Source: Mesostigma viride (taxonomy: Eukaryota; Streptophyta; Mesostigmatophyceae; Mesostigmatales; Mesostigmataceae). From it: DNA of 27,927 bases. Numbering within the stretch: position 1 is the stretch's first letter; each line of letters starts with the position of its first letter. Under the pieces are notes generated by a model, which saw only the letters and a program-made list of their open reading frames with translations, ran no database searches and was not told the DNA's origin. The DNA is taken from contig RPFO01000643.1 in the NCBI GenBank assembly GCA_009746045.1, forward strand, positions 183,501 through 211,427. The letters are read 5' to 3'. Position numbers and translations under genes: made by a program. This document shows positions 8,841 through 20,857 of the stretch, in pieces.

Positions 8841-11717
8841 GTAGGTACGTGTGTGTGCAGCCGCCCCAAGCGTGCGCGGTGTGTGTACATGTGAGTGCAG
8901 CTGCCCCAAGCGTGCGCGGTTTGTGTACATGTGTGTGCAGTTGCCCCTTGCGTGCGCGGTGGATGTACATGTGTGTGCAGTCGCCCCTTGGGTGCGCGGT
9001 GTAGGTACGTATGTGTGCAGCCGCCCCTTGCGTGCGCGGTGTGTGTACGTGTGTGTGCACTCGCCCCTTGCGTGCGCGGTGGATGTACATGTGTGTGCAG
9101 CCGCCCCTTGCGTGCATGGTGTATGTACGTGTGTGTGCAGCCGCCCCTTGCGTGCGCGGTGTATGTACGTGTGTGTGCAGCCGGCCCTTGCGTGCATGGT
9201 GTGTGTACGTGTGTGTGCAGCCGCCCCTTGCGTGCGCGGTGTATGTACGTGTTAATGCAGCCTCCCCTTGCGTGCGCAGTGTATGTCCATGTGTGGGCAG
9301 TTGCCCCTTGCGTGCGCGGTGTATGTACATGTTTTTGCACTCGCCCCTTGCGTGCATGGTGTATGTATGTGTGTGTGCAGCCGCCCCAAGCGTGCGCGGT
9401 GGATGTACGTGTGTGTGCAGCCACCCCTTTCGTGCGCGGTGTATGTACATGTGAGTGCCGTCGCCCCAAGCGTGCATTTTGTGTGTAACTGTGTGTGCAG
9501 CAGCCCCTTGCGTGCGCGGTGTATGTACGTGTGTGTGCAGCCGCCCCGTGGTTGCGCGGTGGATGTACATGTGAGTGGAGCCGGTCCTTGCGTGCGCGGT
9601 GTATGTACGTGTGTGTGCAGCCGCCCCTTGCATGGGCGGTGTATGTACAATTGAGTGCAGCCGGCCCTTGCGTGCGCGGTGGATGTACATGTGTGGGCAG
9701 TTGCCCCTTGCGTGCGCGGTGTATGTACATGTGTTTGCACTCGCCCCTTGCGTGCGCGGTGGATGTACATGTGTGTGCAGCCGAACCTTGCGTGCATGGT
9801 GTGTGTACCTGTGCGTGAAGTCGCTCCTTGCGTGCATGGTGTGTGTACGTGTGTGTGCAGCCGCCCCTTGCGTGCATGGTGTATGTACATGTGAGTGCCG
9901 TTGCCCCTTGCGTGCGCGGTGTATGTACGTGTGTGTGCAGCCGCCCCTTGCGTGCGCGGTGTGTGTACGTGTGTGTGCAGCCGCCCCTTGCGTGCATGGT
10001 GAGTGTACCTGTGCGTGAAGTCGCTCCTTGCGTGCATGGTGTGTGTACGTGTGTGTGCAGCCGCCCCTTGCGTGCATGGTGTGTGTACGTGTGTGTGCAG
10101 TTGCCCCTTGCGTGCGCGGTGTATGTACGTGTGTGTGCAGCCGGCCCTTGCGTGCGCGGTGTGTGTACATGTGAGTGCAGCCGCCCCAAGCGTGTGTACA
10201 TGTGTGTGCAGTTGCCCCTTGCGTGCGCGGTGGATGTACGTGTGTGTGCATGCCGGCAATTGCGTGCATGGTGTGTGTAAGTGTGTGTGCAGCCGCCCCG
10301 AGCGTGTGTACATGTGTGTGCAGTTGCCCCTTGCGTGCGCAGTGGATGTACGTGTGTGCAGCCGCCCCTTGCGTGCGCGGTGTGTGTACGTGTGTGTGCA
10401 GCCGCCCCTTTCGTGCGCGGTGTGTGTACGTGTGTGTGCACTCGCCCCTTGCGTGCGCGGTGTATGTACGTGTGTGCAGCCGCCCCTTGCGTGCGCGGTG
10501 TATGCCAGTGTGTGTGCATGCCGGCCCTTGCGTGCATGGTGTATGTAAGTGTGTGTGCAGCCCCTTGCGTGCATGGTGTATGTACGTGTGTGTGCAGCCG
10601 CCCCTTGCGTGCGCGGTGTGTGTACGTATGTGTGCAGCCGCCCCTTGCGTGCGCGGTGTATGTACGTGTGTGTGCAGCCGGCCCTTGCGTGCATGGTGTG
10701 TGTACGTGTGTGTGCAGCCGGCCCTTGCGTGCGCGGTGGATGTACATGTGTGTGCAGTCGCCCCTTGCGTGCGCGGTGTAGGTACGTATGTGTGCAGCCG
10801 CCCCTTGCGTGCGCGGTGTATGTACGTGTGTGTGCAGCCGCCCCGTGGTTGCGCGGTGTATGTACATGTGTGTGCAGTTGCCCCTTGCGTGCGCGGTGTA
10901 TGTACGTGTGTGTGCAGCCGCCCCTTGCGTGCGCGGTGTAGGTACGTGTGTGTGCAGCCGCCCCAAGCGTGCGCGGTGTGTGTACATGTGTGTGCAGTTG
11001 CCCCTTGCGTGCGCGGTGGATGTACGTGTGTGTGCATGCCGGCAATTGCGTGCATGGTGTGTGTACGTGTGTGTGCAGCCGCCCCTTGCGTGCGCGGTGT
11101 GTGTACGTGTGTGTGCACTCGCCCCTTGCGTGCGCGGTGGATGTACATGTGTGTGCAGCCGCCCCTTGCGTGCATGGTGTATGTCCATGTGTGGGCAGTT
11201 GCCCCTTGCGTGCGCGGTGTATGTACATGTTTTTGCACTCGCCCCTTGCGTGCATGGTGCATGTATGTATGTGTGTGTGCAGCCGCCCCTTGCGTGCGCG
11301 GTGGATGTACGTGTGTGTGCAGCCACCCCTTTCGTGCGCGGTGTATGTACATGTGAGTGCCGTCGCCCCAAGCGTGCATTTTGTGTGTAAGTGTGTGTGC
11401 AGCAGCCCCTGGCGTGCGCGGTGTATGTACGTGTGTGTGCAGCCGCCCCGTGGTTGCGCGGTGGATGTACATGTGAGTGGAGCCGGTCCTTGCGTGCGCG
11501 GTGTATGTACGTGTGTGTGCAGCCGCCCCTTGCGTGCGTGGTGTGTGTACATGTAAGTGCAGCCGCCCCTTGCGTGCGCGGTGTATGTACGTGTGTGTGC
11601 AGCCGTCCCTTGCGTGCGCGGTGTGTGTACGTGTGTGTGCAGCCGCCCCTCGCGTGCATGGTGAGTGTAAGTGTGTGTGCAGCAGCCCCTTGCGTGCGCA
11701 GTGTATGTACGTGTGTG

Positions 11718-12863
11718 TGCAGCCGCCCCTTGCGTGCGCGGTGTATGTACGTGTGTGTGCAGCCGCCCCGTGGTTGCGCGGTGGATGTACATGTGAGTGG
11801 AGCCGGTCCTTGCGTGCGCGGTGTATGTACGTGTGTGTGCAGCCGCCCCTTGCGTGCGTGGTGTGTGTAGATGTAAGTGCAGCCGCCCCTTGCGTGCGCG
11901 GTGTATGTACGTGTGTGTGCAGCCGCCCCAAGCGTGCGCGGTGTGTGTACATGTGAGTGCAGCTGCCCCAAGCGTGCGCGGTGTGTGTACATGTGTGTGC
12001 AGTTGCCCCTTGCGTGCGCGGTGGATGTACGTGTGTGTGCATGCCGGCAATTGCGTGCATGGTGTGTGTACGTGTGTGTGCAGCCGCCCCTTGCGTGCGC
12101 GGTGTGTGTACGTGTGTGTGCACTCGCCCCTTGCGTGCGCGGTGGATGTACATGTGTGTGCAGCCGCCCCTTGCGTGCATGGTGTATGTCCATGTGTGGG
12201 CAGTTGCCCCTTGCGTGCGCGGTGTATGTACATGTTTTTGCACTCGCCCCTTGCGTGCATGGTGTATGTATGTGTGTGTGCAGCCGCCCCTTGCGTGCGC
12301 GGTGGATGTACGTGTGTGTGCAGCCACCCCTTTCGTGCGCGGTGTATGTACATGTGAGTGCCGTCGCCCCAAGCGTGCATTTTGTGTGTAAGTGTGTGTG
12401 CAGCAGCCCCTTGCGTGCGCGGTGTATGTACGTGTGTGTGCAGCCGCCCCGTGGTTGCGCGGTGGATGTACATGTGAGTGGAGCCGGTCCTTGCGTGCGC
12501 GGTGTATGTACGTGTGTGTGCAGCCGCCCCTTGCGTGCGTGGTGTGTGTACATGTAAGTGCAGCCGCCCCTTGCGTGCGCGGTGTATGTACGTGTGTGTG
12601 CAGCCGCCCCAAGCGTGCGCGGTGTGTGTACATGTGAGTGCAGCTGCCCCAAGCGTGCGCGGTGTGTGTACATGTGTGTGCAGTTGCCCCTTGCGTGCGC
12701 GGTGGATGTACGTGTGTGTGCATGCCGGCAATTGCGTGCATGGTGTGTGTACGTGTGTGTGCAGCCGCCCTTGCGTGCGCGGTGTGTGTACATGTGAGTG
12801 CCGTCGCCCCAAGCGTGCATTTTGTGTGTAAGTGTGTGTGCAGCCGCCCCTTGCGTGCGCGGT
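11718..12863. repeat. 1.15-kb block duplicated from satellite block 1
   Basis: Corresponds to 2701-3847 at an offset of 9,017 bp, with a one-base deletion near 12770 and two or so substitutions by eye (TACATG to TAGATG near 11870). The sequence after 12859 matches the right flank of the copia-type element (8836 to about 9043). This block therefore serves as the uninterrupted version of that insertion site. Confidence 0.85.
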
Positions 12864-14212
12864 GTAGGTACGTGTGTGTGCAGCCGCCCCAAGCGTGCGC
12901 GGTGTGTGTACATGTGAGTGCAGCTGCCCCAAGCGTGCGCGGTTTGTGTACATGTGTGTGCAGTTGCCCCTTGCGTGCGCGGTGGATGTACATGTGTGTG
13001 CAGTCGCCCCTTGGGTGCGCGGTGTAGGTACGTATGTGTGCAGCCGCCCCTTGCGTGCGCGGTGTATGTACGTGTGTGTGCAGCCGCCCCGTGGTTGCGC
13101 GGTGTATGTACATGTGTGTGCAGTTGCCCCTTGCGTGCGCGGTGTATGTACGTGTGTGTGCAGCCGCCCCTTGCGTGCGCGGTGTAGGTACGTGTGTGTG
13201 CAGCCGCCCCAAGCGTGCGCGGTGTATGTATGTGTGTGTGCAGCCGCCCCTTGCGTGCGCGGTGGATGTACGTGTGTGTGCAGCCACCCCTTTCGTGCGC
13301 GGTGTATGTACATGTGAGTGCCGTCGCCCCAAGCGTGCATTTTGTGTGTAAGTGTGTGTGCAGCAGCCCCTTGCGTGCGCGGTGTATGTACGTGTGTGTG
13401 CAGCCGCCCCGTGGTTGCGCGGTGGATGTACATGTGAGTGGAGCCGGTCCTTGCGTGCGCGGTGTATGTACGTGTGTGTGCAGCCGCCCCTTGCGTGCGT
13501 GGTGTGTGTACATGTAAGTGCAGCCGCCCCTTGCGTGCGCGGTGTATGTACGTGTGTGTGCAGCCGTCCCTTGCGTGCGCGGTGTGTGTACGTGTTTGTG
13601 CAGCCGCCCCTTGCGTGCATGGTGAGTGTAAGTGTGTGTGCAGCAGCCCCTTGCGTGCGCAGTGTATGTACGTGTGTGTGCAGCCGCCCCTTGCGTGCGC
13701 GGTGTGTGTACTGTGTGTGCATGCCGGCCCTTGCGTGCATGGTGTGTGTACGTGTGTGTGCAGCCGCCCCTTGCATGGGCGGTGTATGTACAATTGAGTG
13801 CAGCCGGCCCTTGCGTGCGCGGTGGATGTACATGTGTGGGCAGTTGCCCCTTGCGTGCGCGGTGTATGTACATGTGTTTGCACTCGCCCCTTGCGTGCGC
13901 GGTGGATGTACATGTGTGTGCAGCCGAACCTTGCGTGCATGGTGTGTGTACCTGTGCGTGAAGTCGCTCCTTGCGTGCATGGTGTGTGTACGTGTGTGTG
14001 CAGCCGCCCCTTGCGTGCATGGTGTGTGTACGTGTGTGTGCAGCCGCCCCTTGCGTGCGCGGTGTATGTACGTGTGTGTGCAGCCGGCCCTTGCGTGCGC
14101 GGTGTGTGTACATGTGAGTGCAGCCGCCCCAAGCGTGTGTACATGTGTGTGCAGTTGCCCCTTGCGTGCGCGGTGGATGTACGTGTGTGTGCATGCCGGC
14201 AATTGCGTGCAT

Positions 14213-14594
14213 TATCCGAGCTTTTGCTCACCCTATCTGCGTTATAGCGGGACTACGGAAGTCTGGGGTGCGGCCGAATAGAATTGGCCGCGTAAGACTA
14301 GGAGGAGGAGGTGCGCCGGCTGTGACCGGTAGTGGTTCGTTCCGCCTGTGTGCGGTCTACCGCCTGCGCGCGGTAGAAAGACTTAGAAAATCTGTACGAA
14401 TTTGTGAAAACGAACCTTTAATAGCAGTGGCACAAGTGACGGGGGATGGTAGGGGCAGACCTGGCGCAGCGCCAGCGCCAGCGCCGGTACCGCTGCAATT
14501 TCGGTACCAACGCCAGTGCCAGCGCCGCGCCAGCCTGACGGCCCTTGTGGACTAGCATTTAGGCAGACGAGGCAATGGCAGCAAAGCCTCTTTT
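14213..14594 (+). repeat. X repeat A1 (left end)
   Basis: 382 bp, near identical to 21854-22235 (TATCCGAG versus TATCTGAG at the start, AATTGG versus AATTTG near 14284). It starts with a small hairpin GAGC-TTTT-GCTC at 14218-14229, followed by CTATCT and CGGAAGTCT. A hairpin CTGGCG-CAG-CGCCAG (14461-14475) opens a run of CAGCGC repeats. Confidence 0.9.
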
Positions 14595-14983
14595 GGTCCG
14601 CAATTTGCTGGCATATGCTGCCAACGTGACTAATTCGCTATGGCGATTATTAGACGGGCTAACGGCCTTGCCGCTGCGGCGGGAGGGCTGGAAATTTAAT
14701 CAGTAATGTTAGCCGCGCGCAAGGAGAGCGGCGGCTCGAAATTTGGCCCTCTATCGGCCCAGATTGGAGAAGTGGGGTGCATCTAGGTCCGCGGGGCCGC
14801 GAGATGGAAAAATAACATAAAATAATGCACTACGATTTCGTAGACTGAGTGACGTATGAGATAGCGGCCTTCCTGAAGGGATGGAAGCGCAGGAAATTGA
14901 GGCGTCAATTGGCCTGCGGGGCAGCCTGCCCAGTCGCCATGGTTAGAAATCCTCAAGTCCGGACCGGAGTCGGGGGGGACGAT
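14595..14983 (+). other. X internal region, left part
   Basis: 389 bp between A1 and the nested LTR element, continued at 21409. No coding frame is recognisable. A small hairpin CTACG-ATTT-CGTAG lies at 14830-14843. Confidence 0.7.
14979..14983 (+). repeat. Target-site duplication ACGAT, left copy
   Basis: The five bases before the 5' LTR of the nested element equal 21409-21413 after its 3' LTR. Confidence 0.92.
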
Positions 14984-15533
14984 TGTTGTCTTTTATGGCT
15001 CGCAGTCACATTGGTGGGTAACCTATAACAACCTGTGTTGATTGGTGCATTAACCAACTGGTGGTAATTCATACAAGTTTGTGTTCACCATCTTGTCTGT
15101 GTTGATTGGTGTTGGTATTTGATGAGCTGATGTGGGCTATGTGTTGATATGGTATTGTGACTAATCGAGTGGGCGGAAGTCTGTCAGTGATCGGAAGTTG
15201 AGTACTTTCGGCTGTGGCCGATGTGTGTGGCGCCGCGCCGGTACTTGTGCAGTTTTACTACTTGCGGTGGTATCGCTCTATTTCTGGGTACTTTGTGGCG
15301 TCGCGTTGATAGCTTCAGTTCGCGGTATGTGTGTCTTGTGGTTGAGCTGATGCGTTGCGGTGATGATCCACAAAGGCAGCCGTCATTACATTTTGGGGCG
15401 CAATCACCATGTGAGCGCGCGCACCTACGGGCCTAAGGGCTGCGGGCTATGGATCTGAGCACAATACCCACTACCATCATCTTCGAGGATCTTCGCCAAC
15501 TCCTTAAGCTTGTAATTGATGCTTTATTTAACA
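14984..15533 (+). repeat. 5' LTR of the LARD-like element
   Basis: 550 bp, TGTT...AACA ends. TGTGTTGATTGGTG occurs twice (about 15034 and 15098). The match to the 3' LTR stops exactly at CA; the following bases differ (TGTACTAGG versus ACGATACC). Confidence 0.93.
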
Positions 15534-16739
15534 TGTACTAGGTTGGGGTTCTTGTTTTAGCTGAAAGCGTCAGTTGACCATGGCGGCATTTGTCCAAGAG
15601 AAAACGATGCGGAATTTCTAACGGAATTTTACACTTTCTAGCGGTAATGTAAACGGAAGTGACGAAGGAAATGTCCTCTGCTATCTTGGCGAGCTACTCC
15701 TGATTGGCTGCTTGAAGCTGCGACAATTCGATCTGAAACGGAGCTCGGTAGGCGATGTGCCTGGAATTTCGGGTCGTCTCGACTGACCGACTGAATTGCG
15801 CCAGAATCTCTCTCTGTGCGCTTGTCCTTTAAGAATGCTAATGGATTTATTATGATAGCCGTGTCGATTGAGTTTGCAATAGATTCCGTAACTGTGCGCT
15901 GTGTATCTCAAACGAATAGACTGAGGTGATCTCTTGTGGGTCATGCTCGTCATGCTGATTGTCGGAATGCAGTTTTCTTGGGTCGTTACTTGCTGCATGC
16001 AGTATGCTAGCTATTTCTCTGCGTCAACTGGGCACTATTGTCTTGTCTCGAGACGTTGTGGTTGCCTACGGGCAAGACTTTGTGCAGGAAACGTAGGCTC
16101 TGTGTGTGTTACAAAAGTCTGTTATTCGACGTTATCTGCGCTTCTTCTGCGCCGAAATTGCTAGTACTCCAGCAAGTCCATGACGACTTGCAATGTATAA
16201 TTTGTTCTTTTGATTCGGCTGGTGGCTTCCTTCTCAGCCTGGGTGCTAAGCGTACTCAAATAAAGTTTATGCAGGTGATGAAAGTTGCATGTACCGAGAA
16301 GAGGCTTGCTTCATCTTGTTCCTTGTTTGCAGCACCATGAGCTATGTGCTACCGGCTTTGGGACGCTTTTGCCAACTGAGGGCCACTGAGTGTGCCTGCT
16401 CTTAGTGTTCTGTTCTCCATTTCAGCCATGTCAAGAACAGTGTACTGGCTGCGCTGTTCGGCGTTCTCCCAGGTAACGGTTGCATTTTATACCACATGCG
16501 CATGCGCAGTGTTGGGCTGTGCCCTGCTGAGACAGAGAGTTGGGATACCAGTGGTGATGATGATTGTGAGAGGCATTTTCAGTAACCCGTGTGTGACTGG
16601 GTATGGTGGTCTGGCTGAACCAGCCGTGGTGCATCCTGCCCGCTGGGGCAATATTGGTGCAGTGGAATCCGAGAACGAAACTGTATCACTGAGTCGAGTG
16701 AGCCTTGTATTATCTGGGAGTATGTGTGACACTCTACTT

Positions 16740-16797
16740 GATTATTTGGAATTTGTTAATGACTCCATGTGATGATTATTTGGAATTTGTTAATGAA
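16740..16797 (+). repeat. Short direct repeat, period 34
   Basis: GATTATTTGGAATTTGTTAA appears at 16740 and again at 16774. It is a small local duplication in the non-coding interior. Confidence 0.8.
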
Positions 16798-19700
16798 TGA
16801 GTGGCTGTCACACTTGTCGCTTGGCGTTCGTTGGATGATGCGTGGTGCCTCGGTGTGGCATGCTAATGTTTGTGGCTGCCGGTTATGGTTGGGCAGCTGG
16901 GATGAAGGCAGTTGTTTATGAGCGGACAGTGATGAGATGTCCCACGCTGTTTTTCTATGTGTCAATGACTGGAGACTTACTTGGACTAAGTGTCTGTGTC
17001 TTTTATAAACCTGGAAAGGGGGCGTGTTTTCTCTAAAGACTTCCTCCGATGGGTTCTCTCTGTTTTTTCATCTGTGGTTTTTCATCTGTTTTTTGTGGCT
17101 AGGGTTGCTCCGTGCTGTCTATGAGTTGATGATAGAGTTTGCCTCTACATCTGACGAAGTTGCAAGGCGGTGTCTAAGCTGAGATTGCACATTTGAATGG
17201 GTTGTGGGATGGTGACCCGCTAAGCAAGGTTGCAGTGGCGTGTGACTTGTGTATGGCGTTTCTTTCAGGCAGTGCGTATCATGCGGAGGTTCCATTGGGC
17301 TTGATGTGGACAGGATGTGCGTTGTTCATTCATGTGATAGCTTACAGGCCTGTTAGATGTGCCTGACAGGGGCTGGCAGAGGGATTGCTGGCCTGACAGT
17401 GGCATTATCCCGTGTCCTCTTGCTTTGAGCTCTGTCCATGCACCGACTACTTCTATAGATGTGGGAGGAGGCAACAGTAGCAGACTAACAGCCCATTTGT
17501 GCATAGTCTGGGTCAGGTTGCCTCTACTGGGATTGGAGCGGGAATAGCCTAAAATGCCTTGGTTGTAATTTGTGTGCCCGAGCTTCCATGGAGTTGAATT
17601 CTGATGTGAATGGCCTGTGCTGTGGCATGATGTTGAGTCATTGGCGGCACCTTTTGATTGTGCCAGTGCAGACCTCTAGAAGGGAACTTGGTGAGTGTGC
17701 TCTGGATATGTTTGGGGTTGAAGGTCAGATGGTGCGTGCCGATTTAAGGTCAAGGTGCGTGCCGGTTGATGGCGTTCACTGCGGACTTGCATGCTCATGT
17801 TGAAGGGGGCATGTTAGGTCTGACCCACCGAGACTTAGTCCCTTCTCGGTTGCCCAGGCAGCAGCTCGGTCCATGGAGAGATCGCTCGCGGGTGTGCACA
17901 GAAAGGGGGGCATCCCGCTGGAGCTTGCATGTAGGAGGGTCCCGCCTGGGGCAAAGGGAGCTGTGAGCGGGGGAAGCTACCCTTGGGAACGAGGAAGAAA
18001 TGGGAGCTTGGAATTGAGTACACTAAAAGGGGGCCCACCACAGACAAAGTTGTCCCACTTAGTATCCGGACGCTTGGTGGGGCATGGGTGGCAGATTGAG
18101 ATCGGTGTCTGATTCATCACACAGTACCTCTCTGGGCGTGCAGCTAATCTCTGTGGTATTGTTCCCTAAGGTGCCGGTGCTGTGAGTGACAACGTTTTGG
18201 GTACCAGCGATCAGGTGGGGTTACTAGTGCAGGTACCGATTTGGCGGTGGTAACTGCAGTCAGGTGTTGCTTGTGTGAACTTGCTGTGTCTCCTCTCCGC
18301 CAACGACCTTTTCTTCTAAACCAACCCATCGTGGTGCGTTAGCTCCGTGGCGTGTCACTTCACGCGTCCTTATGCTCGTGTTGGTCGGTCAAACGCACAT
18401 TTTACTCCTTAATAAAAGGAAAGCGTTGGGAATTGTACTGTTTTGCGGGCGTAGAAGTACCTCATGAGCGTTTGGTAACAATTCGGGTTTTGCGCAGTTG
18501 GTATTGTTCTGGAAAGGTGGCTGTGACCATGACACTGGTTTGGGTTGTTCAGAGATGGGAGCTAGCAGACAGATACTTGGTCTGGTGATGAACGGATCTG
18601 CACCCGTGGTGTACATGCCCCGATATATTTATGTTGCCAAGCAGTGGGTCTGTGGTGCGGGACCAATGGGGAGCATGAGTGGAGTCATGCGCGCGCCCTG
18701 GTCGTTGTGTTCAGGCTCAATAATGCTTGACAACAGCAGAGCTGAACGTGTGTGCCTAGCCTGGGAAGTTCAGCTCCAGCAGCACCATGGGGAGACGGTG
18801 GCCCTGACACACTCCCCGCGACAGATGGTGAACAGGACATAGGCTGATGCCTGATGTTGAGGAGGGGGAAACCCTGCTTGGAAGCTGACTTGGGTGGTGA
18901 GAGTAGGACTAGCTACCCTACTTGCCACTTCTGCTGGATGAGGGGTTGCCCAAATCCGGGGGCAGTACGGCTAGAGTACCTAGGCATTTCGGGGGTTGCC
19001 CCACTTGCTGATGGTAATGCGAGCAGTCTGCGAGGCTCATACTTGCCCGGTATGAAGCGACTGCTGGGGTCTTGCGGACCAGAGGTGCTGTGACACCTAC
19101 TGAAGGCAAGGGAGCGCGGGGTCCGGTAGTGCTCGGGCACTAGCCGATGGCGCTCAATTCGCGGGCTGGTGGTGCAAGGTGCATCAACCACAGGCGAGGA
19201 TACACGCTTTGGAGAGACGTGTTGATGATGAGGCGGAAGGAGATGACGCCTGGGATTTTACACCGCGGGCCGGCAGTGCGTGGTGCATGCCGCAGGCGGG
19301 GTATGCTTGTTGTGGGCACTGGATGTGCTTAGATGCACGGGAATGTAGATGTGTCGAGGGTCTTCCGCAGCATGATGGTTTTATGAGCGAAGCACCTTGT
19401 GAGGATGGGTATGTGGGCATAGGATCAGTGTTGCATGATGCATGTGAATTATGCACACAGTTTTGAGTTGTCTCATTCAGTGATGGTCCTTGTTGCATAT
19501 GATGTGGTGCTGTGAGCTGTGAGATGATCGTAAATAGTTTTGACATAGGCATCCAAACGTGCAAACGAGTGAATTGGCTGAAATCACCCAATTGATATGC
19601 ATCAATATGTGACATTTCCTATAAGAGTGAGGCTATGTGAGCAGGTCTGAGTTTAACGGGAATATGGTGGGCAGTTTGCCCTAAACTTTTGTGGCCTGAG

Positions 19701-20841
19701 TAGATGGTGTGGTGTATATTTGGGGGCCGCGATGAATGTTATGTGGACAAAGCATGGATGCTGGTGAGAGCATGTCATTGGAGTTGGATGTCCTTGTGAG
19801 TGGTGTCTACTTTATGGGAGTGAGGGAATGTGTTCTGTGACCGTATGGCTTGTTGATAGTCAGTGTGAACTACTTGCAGTGTATGCCTTGGCGTTGGGGA
19901 GGCCGCAGGCAAGGGCATGGGCCAGGAAGGCCTTGGGCGTGTGTGCCGGTAATATCAAGCCTACTGGAATAATGTGGCACTGAAAAATCTGATTGCTGAA
20001 CAGGTCTGAGTACCTGAGTTCTTGATTCATTTCTTGCTTCTCTCTTGATGGTCAGTGTGGTATTGACCCCACGGGTCCGTGTCAGCTCATGTTCGTTTTA
20101 TTCGGGTACGTGGGAAGTCGGGTACTTTGGTCCAGGAAGGATCGTCTGGTGGGCAGTGGGCAAATGACTCACCTGGTTGACCTGGCAAAGCCGCAAAGGT
20201 GGCTGTGTGATTCCTAGTGCCTGGCGTAAAGTGATTGAGAGTTGATGAGGTCAGTGGCACAGATGGTCTTGGTGGACCAGTCTTGTATTCTCGCTTGCTT
20301 ACATGACTTTCTAGCACATGCTGATAATATGAGCAGGGCATCAATGGGCGCCTGATAACGGGGTTGGCACTCCCCTAGTACATAATGTTCTGGCTCGTAT
20401 TATTTTGTGTGGTGTGTGCAGATGATCTGTGCAATGTTGAAGCTGAGTATGCTGATGTGTGGTGGTGGCAGATCCATGTTGGATAATTGTCAATGCGTAT
20501 GCATATATGATTTCTGGCCTGCGCTGGTTGTCTCCTTGATACATTTAGTGATGTGTAGTTGACAAGTGATACCGTTATAGCCAAGTGATGTTGATTTTGG
20601 TTATCTTGGTTGTCTCATTGATTCTCGCTTATTGTCTTTGTTTGGTATGCATGGTTGTGACCAACAGTGTTTATTTGTGGGTCTTGGTTTTGCTTGAGGA
20701 GTTAATGGTGTGTCATGTGACAGTTACATAATGTTATGTCGAGAGGTGATGACGAGTAGTTGTTGTGAAATGGCATCAGTTGTGGGTGCGGACAGGCTAA
20801 GTGTGGTTCTGATTGAAAATCACATGGGGATGTGACTGCTC

Positions 20842-20857
20842 GGGAAAAATGGGCTGG
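20842..20857 (+). promoter_or_regulatory. Candidate polypurine tract of the LARD-like element
   Basis: GGGAAAAATGGGCTGG lies directly before the 3' LTR. It is purine-rich with three pyrimidine breaks, so it is only a moderate match. Confidence 0.45.

Larger units (their letters stand above)
8836..14212. repeat. 40-bp satellite, block 2
   Basis: About 134 monomers of the same satellite. Distinctive members include shortened units near 10190 and 10306 (AAGCGTGTGTACATG or GAGCGTGTGTACATG), the GTACAATTGAGTG unit (9648 and 13788) and GTACCTGTGCGTGAAG units (near 9807, 10006 and 13949). Long stretches repeat inside the block and match block 1. It stops at 14212 where element X begins. Confidence 0.97.
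15534..20857 (+). other. Non-coding interior of the LARD-like element
   Basis: 5.3 kb, clearly rich in G and T on the plus strand. Short reading frames on both strands (for example plus 16392-16772, minus 15681-15998, minus 19184-19615) show no retroelement motif and no family I recognise. A candidate primer site starting TGGGGTTCTTG lies about ten bases inside (15544). A 24-base direct repeat (GATTATTTGG...) occurs at 16740 and 16774. Confidence 0.75.

Noticed and set aside
1351-14212. CRISPR array
   Set aside because: Units are contiguous 40-mers with no unique spacers, and the DNA is eukaryotic in character.
14405-14555. tRNA-derived (SINE) internal promoter in X repeat A
   Set aside because: A GGTTCGTTCC string near 14335 resembles a B box, but no A box at the right spacing and no tRNA fold was found.
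15534-20857. Host genes in the 5.3-kb interior
   Set aside because: All reading frames are below 145 codons, none recognisable, and they overlap on both strands.
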